This document shows positions 56,124 through 64,000 of a stretch of 64,000 nucleotides of DNA, one piece after another. The notes below the pieces were generated by a model. That model had not been told where the DNA came from and did not search any database. It saw nothing but the letters and a program-made list of their open reading frames with translations. Within the stretch, counting starts at the first letter, position 1. Each line of letters begins with the position of its first letter. The position numbers and the translations under genes are program-made. The stretch is taken from NCBI GenBank assembly GCA_021234155.1, contig JAJEKV010000106.1, positions 303,050 to 367,049 of the forward strand, read 5' to 3'. Origin of the DNA: Isoetes taiwanensis. Taxonomy: Eukaryota > Streptophyta > Lycopodiopsida > Isoetales > Isoetaceae.

Positions 56124-57614
56124 TGTGACATTCCAAAGATGATATACGGTCTCAAGACGATACCGTGATCAAGGCCGTCCACGCCTGCATTACCACGCCG
56201 GGGCCGACGCGGTCGCTAACGTGTACCCAAGCAAGGACGCCCTAGGGGGCAACTTGCAATGGTGCACACACTTAGTAATGCGCGCACCTTTAGACCTTTA
56301 ACCCATTTAAGGTAGACCAAGGGTCATGGGAACCCTAAACCTAACTGCTAGCCTACATAAGGCACCAAAACCTAACATCCCTTTTTTTTTTGCATCTTCC
56401 GGAAAGTTCGGGAGCTCCGGGCCCGAGGAGTCAATTCCAACTCCCACGATCTGGCCCCAGGCTTGTCGATCATCCTTCCGATCACATCCCGGGCGTAATC
56501 AGAGACATGGGCCTTTCGGATCAAGAGGAGTGAACCAGGGATCAGGTATTTGATCGATTGAATGGCCTAAACCTTATTCCAGCCTTCGAACCAGTAGGTT
56601 TAGCCTATTAAATCGCCCTTAGTAGCCAAGCAGATCCTGAGATCGACTCTAACTAAAGAACCTAACTCTATGTATTAGATTAGTTCTTATTACTTATGAT
56701 CATATGATGGACGGATGTATTCTGTGGACTCATTGTATTGGGAAGGGGGGGTAGAGACTTAAAGCTTAGTAGATGATGCTCCTAGCTAGTCCCTCTTAGT
56801 GCACTAGTAGAATTTGGCCTGCAGGTACGAGGAGCCCACCGGTTGTGGGTGAAGGGGGCGGGACCGGGCTTAGAAGGAGGTTAGGTGTTCGACCCTTGGA
56901 CCGATCCCTCTGGTGTGTAAGGCCTACCGGGGATCAGAGTGACTAGGTCTAATGGCTTGCCACTGAGTGTGGGTAAGGCATGGGCTCGACACCCGTGGGG
57001 TGGTGTTCACCTTCCAGTGGGTTAAGTCGAATAAGGGGCAAAGGGCCCTCTAGTCACCTTGGGTCAGCATGTAGATCTGGAGGAGCAATCCCACCTGCCC
57101 CATCGGGATCGTGGAGATGTAACCCGTGAATAGCCCCTTTGGCTATGCACCCGCGGCTGATCAGTCCCAACACTTATCAACCTACTCGCAAAGTGTGTGA
57201 GGGGGATGGAGTGGACAACCCTAAGCCATGTTCTTATGCCAGCCCAATCCATTGTCATGATTCTGCCCTCCAGACTGAACTCGGAGACCCAAGCTAGTCG
57301 GGTCATCCCCCTCGAGTCCGAGCCTTGGGTAGGAACTTCCTTATATTGTGCTGATCTTTGTCTATGCAGATGTTTATGTGCCACCCTTCGAGGTGGATAT
57401 ATGATGTTATGTTACTGACGTGTATGTTTACGCTTCCGCAGCTAGGTAGGCCCTGAGGGAGACGGGGTAAAATGACCCCTTCACTCTTCCCACTGAGGAC
57501 TCTAGACGGTCACAGTGATATGTGGAGGGCCCTGTATCAGTGTGGAGCTGGTGCGGGGGATGAACTCCTGTTTGTATACGGTGCGGGCATCGTATACGAG
57601 TAGGGGACGTCACA
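56124..57614 (+). repeat. 3' LTR of the chromovirus
   Basis: Starts TGTGACATTCC and ends GGGGACGTCACA, with TGTGAC/GTCACA as terminal inverted repeats. It is 1,491 bp long and pairs with 22,956-24,453. A TATA-like CTACATAAGGCAC lies near 56,353. Confidence 0.92.
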
Positions 57615-57876
57615 CTTAAGTCCCTTATCTGCGTCATTGCGAAGATTCTATCCAATCCTCTTGATAGGTTCCATGGAGCTATTGATGACCATATTCCTAC
57701 TTCAAAGTGTTCAAATACAAATTCGAGGAATTCGTCTAGGTGGGGCCTTAAAAACAACACTTTCTTGCCTAGTATGTCATAGTTTCCAACTAGCTGATCA
57801 TCTGCTACCAATGTCCTATGTAATTGTTTTGCCAAAACATTATTGATATCAAACACTATCAACCTTTTCTGTACAC
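57615..57876 (-). pseudogene. FCP1/NIF-like HAD phosphatase, N-terminal half
   Basis: Read on the minus strand from a splice acceptor (ATAGCAG|GTGTAC) at 57,876, the exon gives RLIVFDINNVLAK, the HAD motif I region with D-x-N in place of D-x-D, and then KKVLFLRPHLDEFLEFVFEHFEVGIWSS, typical of FCP1/NIF-like phosphatases. It runs to the LTR edge at 57,615 and resumes at 22,955. The D-x-N form is, as I recall, seen in some plant members of the family. Motif II-like 'VGIWSS' is present and the DD motif is in the other half. Confidence 0.75.
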
Positions 57877-58032
57877 CTGCTATGAAAGAACATGCAATTT
57901 ATCAATAAAGTATGGTGGAGTTGAATAAAAAGAAATTTTATTCATTAATTAAAATTCAATGAAAAAATATATGTTTACAATCGAATAGTGTGTAGCAGTG
58001 ACAATGGGGATAGGCTTTCTTAGCCTCAGTTA

Positions 58033-59742
58033 CTAGTACCATCCGGGTCTAATAATTTTGGGTGCGATATGTGAATGTGGTCTAACTCCCGAAGTAGTGC
58101 TCTGGATGAGAACATCACGATGATCCTCCGCATACTTTGGCAAGAACCAGCCAGTGTAATCCGCAAAATGTGACAACCACACTGAGATATTGGAAACTAT
58201 TTTTTTTGCAATACAAAAGGCATGAGACACTCACATTGGTAGTTTTGCCACACACGATGGTGTCTACAAACTTCTGCATGTAAGCTGTAACATAGAGGCC
58301 ACATGAATCCCCATCTTTTTGCTGTGGACACTTATGAATCTTCACAACTGATGAAGGGTTTTGTCCATGCTTCAAGAAAGTGGGACACTCGACACAACCG
58401 CGTGCCATAGTGAGGATGTGGAGTCTGCAAAAGGCCAGATCAACTCTGTAGCAAATGAATGAAAAACTGCTAACATGATCTCCAATCTAGTCAATATACT
58501 TTAATAAAAGGAGATGTGAAATACAAAATATCTCTTAAGTGTAACCATCTCAACGTCAATGTCCTCGACAGAATTGAAGATCTGAATATTAATGGTGTTC
58601 TTACTCTTAGTAAGGGTCATGTTGAAGATGGCCAAAGTGTGATGTTCAGTAACAGCACATAGCATTGGAATCATAATCCATTTGCACTTGAGCCAATTTA
58701 TCCCTGTCAGAGCTCCCTTTACAATGTCTCTTCCACGCTCGGAGGCTGCCATAGATTTATATTTCTCGCTTGCCTTGCAATGTGCTGCAAATTCCATGAA
58801 GCCGTCCGGTGGGAAGAACCAGACGTCGGGCAGGAACACAGAGCTACAGGTACCTATAACAAGTTTAAAAAGATGAAATTACTAACATGACTTACGCAAA
58901 CAAATGCATAAGTTCAAAATTCAGCACTTGCCATACATATCCACATGCCGGTTGGAAAATTTTTCTGACATCTAAGTCCAACACATCTTGTTCAAATAGA
59001 CAACACTCCATTTCGTGCAAAGATCCGTGAAAGATCCTTGCCTTCTTCAGCCTTCATCATTCGGTTGAGCAAAATATCATATGGCCTCAGATTCGAATCG
59101 CAGCCCTGGGTTCAATGACCAGTACATTTCACACAAATTCATCTACATTCGTCTACTATTATCCACAGGATTTTATAGTTTTTAACTTATATACTAGATG
59201 TGGAAAAAAAAAAGTAAGATATGTAGATCAATTTACCTGTAGAAATCATTCATATGTCGCTCGAGCATCAAGTTTCTGAGTCGCAGATCCATTTCCTTCC
59301 CTTCTTCTTCTGTTTCCTCACTTTTTAGACTCTGCTTAGGTCCTGAATCCTCGTCTTCAACCTCTCCGGATTTCTCATTGTCATTAACTTCAACCTCCTT
59401 TACTATGTTAGAAGCAAGATTTGCCACATAGTCAAGAGTATCCTGCTCTATATTTTCACGCTCGGAAGACTCCTCTTGATTAGGACCCGTAAACATGGAT
59501 GTCATGTGGACTTCTCAAATGATGTACCCTGAAATAAAATGCTTTCTTACCTGTTTCTACTGGTTTTATTTTCTTCTTCTGTGCTTTCTTAGGCGTGGAC
59601 TTCTTCTTTGGAGTCACATTTTCTGTTGCTGCCTTTGTGGCCTTTGCCTGCTCGCTCAATATCTCGAGTTCCTCGTCATAGTCTGGAATGTCACCATGCG
59701 CACTTGAAGTACCAGCTTCCTCAATCAGATCACGATAGGAAT
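58033..59742 (-). pseudogene. Ulp1-like (C48) cysteine protease gene with introns
   Basis: On the minus strand an acidic and Lys-rich N-terminal region (59,233-59,742) is followed by an exon (58,853-58,525) with VWFFPPDGFMEF, WIMIPMLCAVTEHHTLAIFNM and QIFNSVEDI, then an exon (58,445-58,235) with KCPQQKDGDSCGLYVTAYMQ, and a last exon ending at 58,033. The His in 'EHHTLAIF' and the Q...C in 'PQQKDGDSCG' fit the Ulp1/SENP catalytic site. The expected Asp after the His strand appears as Asn (IFNSV). Splice sites fit: acceptor TTATAG|GT, donor TTTT|GTATTT, acceptor CTACAG|AG, donor CAAT|GTGAGT. Relatives remove SUMO, and Ulp1-like genes often travel in plant transposons. Confidence 0.75.
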
Positions 59743-60435
59743 AGTGTGTTTGCTTTTTCCTTCAATCATCGCTTTTTTTCTCTGTACATCTTCTTGCACC
59801 TCAATTTTTTTTTTTGAAGCTCCAAAACCGCAAACCGAAACCAAGAATCGAAATTGCTTCTTCCAACACAATGCAAAACAATTTCAAAACAAGCGCATCT
59901 GACCGTGGTGTAGCTTCGCCGATGTTTTTTGGCACTTTGAAGTCGTGGAAAATAAATCGCACATAATACTAAGATATCAGTCTCTAACTATTCTTTTGAA
60001 AAAAATCAGTACATATTATTAGAATTGATCTACATTGAAGTACTATGATTACATATACATGTAAACCGCTATTTAACTAGATGGAATGTTAATGTAATGT
60101 ATATAAAATGTGCTTCAATGTATGCACATGTACACACCAAGACAATTCTATTACATAACAGACCTCTATATGTTCTGCCACAAAACTCAGTACACAACTC
60201 CTAATTTTACGTATTAATGTTCTACATCTATGACTCTATACTGTGAATATACAACATGTATGTAAGAAACACATATATGTATGACATGCAAGCTATGGAA
60301 CTATAAGTATAAATAACCAAGACACTCCTACATGTCAGAAAGTAATACCTTAAGTGTAGCAATGCACATGTAAATGGATTCTACATTGCAGTAGGGTGCA
60401 GCAAATTAAACATACATTATGAAATACTGCTTACC
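59743..60435. other. No recognised gene; intron-like, TGTAC-rich
   Basis: Many ACATGTA, GTACAT and TGTATGTA phrases occur, as in the intron of the DDE-like gene (18,774-20,247). It may be an intron or 5' region of the Ulp1-like gene. Confidence 0.35.
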
Positions 60436-60651
60436 TCCAGGGTACACACCCAAGATCTTTGAAATGTTTTCGTCCCATTTGCATGCTCTTGGGTGTGATA
60501 GTCCAAGCCATAAATAGAATATGGGAAACATAACACATGAAATGAATGCTCGTGATGGAGCAACTAGGATAGGTTCATTATTAGCAAAGCCATTACTACA
60601 AAACACACATCCATGCAATGTATATGATTTTTTCTTGAGCCGAGAGATCAC
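60436..60651 (-). other. Exon-like segment, unrecognised
   Basis: A minus-strand open stretch with SYTLHGCVFCSNGFANNEP and FPIFYLWLGLSHPRACKWD ends at a good donor (CTGGAG|GTAAGC) at 60,436. It could be an upstream exon of the Ulp1-like gene. I do not recognise the sequence. Confidence 0.3.
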
Positions 60652-61078
60652 TAAGATTGTTTTGGGTCTGAAGGAGAATCACGCGTAATGCATTATGTAC
60701 TTATGCATCTTATCGAGCCGTTTACAAGACTCAAACCGAACTTTATGAGCCTCCTCAAGTTCTACAATCCTCTTTTTCACATAACTCCTTTTCCCGAATG
60801 GCTTTCTCCAAAGGCTCCTGAATTCTCTTCAACATTTCTTCCTTCCTCGCTTCTATCCTCATCAAAACATCAACCTCCCGCACAGACATTCTTGATGTCC
60901 CTCTTGTTCTCATGAAGCCGCCAAGAACACCTGGCCAATGTCTTGTTGAATTTGTGCTAGGTCCTCTTCATGTGAATCCTTTCTTCCCGTATAGGTCCTC
61001 TTCATGTGAATCCTTTTATGTTGTCAATGAGTTCTCGCCTCGCTGATTTTTTTTTCTTCAACCTTGAAGAGCCGCTAA

Positions 61079-61853
61079 TTATTTGTCCATGGCACTTCGG
61101 AATAGAAGTTTCTCGCGAAATTCAAGGTCTTCCTTAGGGTAAAATCCTTGCCGCAATTTAAGAACCTTGGATGTGGATTTAGAGGTCCCAATTTCTTCTA
61201 TGATAGTAGATTCTTTTGCTCCTTCCTTTGCCAAATCTTTGGCCAAAACTTTAAATGTATCCCCTATCACGCTTTTTACCGCTAATTGAAGGGCAAAGGC
61301 ACGAGCAAAGTACTCAGTACATGGCGATTGGTGACGCCCCGCTTTACCAAAAACAATTTCATAATGCTTGTAGAAGTTCTCAGCCCACTCGCTTCACGCT
61401 ACATTCTTTGAACCACCCCTAATGTCTTTAGAACCCCACCGCCGCCCATGATCCGTTGTAACTGAAAAATTTCTTTTGCATTGACACATCTTACATGCTT
61501 TGCTTCCATAACAAATGGTTCTTCACAAATAAGTCTTTTTTTTGCCATGGTTCTTCAAATGCTTGAACCTTCCTCTTGTTTTTTCGGCTTTCTTGCTAGA
61601 ATCGATTGTTTTCAAATTCTTATTTAACTGGTGACTTCCCGGGAGGCAAAGGCCCATTGCTTGGAAGGATTTCAAGGAAGAATAACAAAATGTTGTCCAA
61701 TTGCTTCTCCGGACGCGCACGTAACACCGTAACTTGAAGGGCGGCAATTTTTTCCCAAAGAAGAAACACGCTGTAATCTCCTCCTAAAAAATCGCAATGA
61801 ATGTCCTTCCCGGTTGCCAACGCTTCATAATTTTTGAATTGATGATGTGGCAT
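61079..61853 (-). other. Unrecognised broken ORFs
   Basis: Minus-strand ORFs at 61,853-61,620 (FLLWEKIAALQVTVLRARPE) and 61,270-61,079 (TFKVLAKDLAKEGAKES, then LRQGFYPKEDLEFREKLL) look like fragments of one decayed protein with helical composition. Weak continuation with a coiled-coil look runs down to about 60,690. No family is recognised. Confidence 0.3.
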
Positions 61854-61890
61854 ATCCTAATGATTACATATCCCAACTAACTAAAATTCA

Positions 61891-61960
61891 AAAAAAAAAA
61901 AAAATCCGGTGCCTACATTACCCTACATTATAATGTAAAGGCATTTTTTTTTTTTGGACA
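61891..61960. repeat. Small foldback hairpin
   Basis: An A-tract with GGTGCCTACATT and a TGCC-like arm with a T-tract flank the perfect 14-bp palindrome TACATTATAATGTA at 61,924-61,937. The whole 70 bases can fold into one stem. Confidence 0.6.
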
Positions 61961-62879
61961 CCCTAGCTTACTTTTACCCTTCCGCAGTGGTTCAAATGCC
62001 GATTATAGAGGCTATGTTTTAGGGTAATTGGAGATGCTACACGCCCCATTGAATAAAGCATGGATCATTGGCACATTAGAAAATCAAGTTCGCTTTACTT
62101 TTTGCCAACGCAACCATCAGATTTACTTAAATACATGATGTCGAACCGGCCGGAGATTTTGGCTATTTTCAAATGGATTGAGAGACCTTGCGCCCCGGCC
62201 GAGGAGGAGTGATTTTGGAAAGTTTTAATTCGATGAGGTATTTTACTCTATAATAAAAAATCTCCAAGCTTTTTCTTTGTAGTTATTAATTATCATTCCT
62301 TTCGCTTATGCAATCAACATAATGTATCACAAATGGCTTTGGCATCGAATCCTGGGCGCTAGAAGGCTTGCAAATCACATTGTTGCTTGCATTGAGCAGT
62401 AAGCTCAAAAATCGCGGTTTCTCATGGAATTCACGCTGAATTAGATGGAGAAGAAGATTTGATCTCAATGGACCAATTTAGTTTCCATGTGAAATAGCCG
62501 TGAGCAACGCTCATGTGTATATCGATTCTTCATCGCCTATTTCTGCACTTTTTCACAAAGGGAAGTTTGTTTATATGGGACCCATCATTTTGTAGATGCA
62601 TCCGCATGGAGTTTGTATAATATCACCACAACTTTTATACAAGGTTGTTTCTCGCCTAGGACAAGCAAAACACATGGTTTTGATGAATGTAAGTGTTGTT
62701 CGTAAGAGTTTATGTTAAAATTTTTGCTTGCCATAGTGTACAGTTGGCAAGTGTTGTGTGCCATTAATTTGTAGGAGGAGAGAAAAAAGAATCACTTGTG
62801 GACTTGTTTTTCAACCTTTATGATTTCTAGTCTATCTGATGAAAACAAATGACCCTTCAATAAAGAGCCATGCAATACT
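61961..62879. other. No recognised gene
   Basis: Mixed AT-rich sequence. The ORF at 62,286-62,468 (-) is unrecognised. Confidence 0.35.
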
Positions 62880-63000
62880 CAAGAACCGTGACTATTGGTA
62901 ACCGAATGCACCTATCCGTCTCAAGTAAATCAAGTGGTTATGTTTTTAGTTCATTTTTAACAGCTTAAAGTTCCATTGTTTCTACAACAAACTCATGATT
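62880..63000 (+). pseudogene. Possible Ty1/copia RNase H remnant
   Basis: Near 62,928 the plus strand reads KSSGYVFSSF, then a stop and SSIVSTTNS. This resembles the 'T(S/T)SGYVF..G.G...W.S......STTEAEY' block of copia RNase H. The match is short and interrupted, so it is tentative. Confidence 0.3.
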
Positions 63001-63404
63001 GAACAAGAGTTGAATATTTGGATTTAAGTTCTACAAACACAACTGGACAACCCATTCATTTCTAATAAATAAGAAATCCGACATCTTGCTTCAAAGATGG
63101 TATGAAATGTGAGTTTAAAGAAAATATTTTATTGCACGATGGCATATCTATTGGCCTCCACGAACTTCTTCGTTGCACCACATTTTGGTCCACATCAACG
63201 TAATATTGAACCATATAAGTCTGATGCCTTCTCTGGTGGAGAATAAGGGCATATGCGGTGAATATGCAGCTGATTGCAATTCTTAACAATTATCAAAGCG
63301 TTTTGTCAAGTTTATCAGACCGCCGTATCCAATCCTTTGCTGGTCTATGCATTAATGTAAATGACACCAGGCTTGATTTGGTAGTGGAGGAATATTATCT
63401 TTTT

Positions 63405-63512
63405 GGGTTATATGGCATATTCCTTGTCCTTGTCCTTGTGGATTTATGGATATACCAAGTATATGCTAATATATGCCAAGAATATGCCAATGACTGCTCC
63501 AAACTTGCTATA
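63405..63512 (-). repeat. Short dispersed repeat rich in ATATGCC
   Basis: Inverted counterpart of 9,718-9,810, with TTGGCATATATTAGCATATA on the minus strand followed by 'aaatccaca'. Confidence 0.4.
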
Positions 63513-64000
63513 GGGTGTAAACTGGCGGTGGCCGCTGTTCTTGGGCATCCATTTGGAAACCGGCTAACCGGTGCTTAAGCGACGGAGTTGCTACCATTAG
63601 AGGTAATTTGAGATCTCCTTTTGTCCCCATAAGAATCCTCCAATAGAATGAGTACTCTACATCAAACTGCAATTAATGCAGCATTAACAACTTCATTGCT
63701 GTCGTTTTTTCCCTATAACTTTTGATCTACTCATGAAAATGCTGCGGCGTTTGTTGCATTAGATGCAGAATGAAAAGATCTTTCAAGTGATATATGGTTA
63801 TGATGTATTTCAATACAAGCCATATGTGTTAACCTTAAAAAATATGGTTTTTTGCTCTTTTCTTATATATTTACATCCCAAAAGATATAACAATGGGTTG
63901 TCATTAGAAAGATCTTGAGGAGACGAATCCATTGCCACAAATAGTGTTCGAATCGGAGTTTTTGATCAAAAGTTATAGTAGAAAGATGACACTGCAAAAG
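63513..64000. other. No recognised gene; short inverted repeat
   Basis: CTATAACTTTTGATC at about 63,712 recurs in inverted orientation at about 63,963. No protein domain is visible. Confidence 0.35.

Larger units (their letters stand above)
22956..57614 (+). mobile_element. Chromovirus-type Ty3/gypsy retrotransposon with accessory ORFs and nested insertions
   Basis: Long terminal repeats at both ends, a primer-binding site, a polypurine tract and gag-pol in the order protease, RT, RNase H, integrase, chromodomain define a Ty3/gypsy chromovirus. It is inserted in a HAD phosphatase gene whose two halves flank it. The expected 5-bp duplication is only approximate ('tttta' before, 'cttaa' after). 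Its 34.66 kb include a 7.7-kb LINE in integrase and a probable 13.9-kb insertion in the first accessory ORF, leaving about 13.1 kb. Two extra coding units upstream of gag, one with a histone H3 fold, are not part of the usual chromovirus plan. Confidence 0.85.

Noticed and set aside
57064-57384. ORFs in the right LTR
   Set aside because: The corresponding frames are broken in the left LTR, so they are chance ORFs.
22951-57619. Exact 5-bp target duplication of the chromovirus
   Set aside because: Flanks read TTTTA and CTTAA. Two mismatches mean that I can only call it approximate.

Overview
The window looks like nuclear DNA of a land plant with a large, repeat-rich genome. Almost everything I can identify is transposable-element sequence: Ty3/gypsy elements, a chromodomain retrotransposon, plant-type L1 LINEs, TIR elements, minisatellites and gene fragments with plant-like introns. 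I cannot resolve the clade. I see no convincing intact host gene and no plastid, rRNA or tRNA gene.

Layout. 1-9.2 kb: old repeat debris with a LINE remnant, a large imperfect inverted repeat (about 2.6-6.0 kb against 8.3-9.2 kb) and a minus-strand LTR with its primer-binding site (7.5-7.8 kb). 10.1-14.3 kb: a small decayed Ty3/gypsy element with LTRs of about 194 bp. 15.6-17.15 kb: a second gypsy pol fragment abutting an LTR. 18.6-22.05 kb: a broken, intron-containing gene for a DDE-like (transposase-like) protein. 22.5-22.95 kb and 57.6-57.9 kb: two halves of an FCP1/NIF-like HAD phosphatase gene on the minus strand, separated by one LTR retrotransposon. 58.0-59.7 kb: a minus-strand Ulp1-like cysteine protease gene. 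60-64 kb: unrecognised sequence with weak ORFs.

The centrepiece is the retrotransposon at 22,956-57,614. It has LTRs of about 1.5 kb (TGTGAC...GTCACA), a Met-tRNA type primer-binding site, a polypurine tract, gag, protease, RT, RNase H, integrase and a C-terminal chromodomain, so it is a chromovirus. Its integrase is split by a 7.7-kb L1-type LINE with a 13-bp target duplication and a poly(A) tail. Another region of about 13.9 kb (25,801-39,655), full of minisatellites, 0.8-kb repeats and a 3.5-kb TIR element, appears to be inserted upstream. Without these insertions the element would be about 13 kb.

Upstream of gag the element carries two extra coding units. The first starts at 25,129 with a charged N-terminal part. 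After the nested insertion comes a C-terminal histone H3 fold at 40,095-40,361, aligning without gaps to the last 89 residues of H3. The second, at 41,081-42,607, is an ORF of about 508 codons that I do not recognise. Each unit is preceded by a copy of the same promoter-like module: two 65-70 bp hairpins about 190-200 bp apart, then a TATA box and a related leader. I know of no described retrotransposon of this design, so this is my candidate for an undescribed system.

Caution about broken frames. The two LTRs are nearly identical over stretches of about 100 bp, and their differences cluster as indels at homopolymers and CG/CNG-rich sites. That pattern resembles base-calling error at methylated DNA more than age, so some frameshifts and stops described here may not be real.
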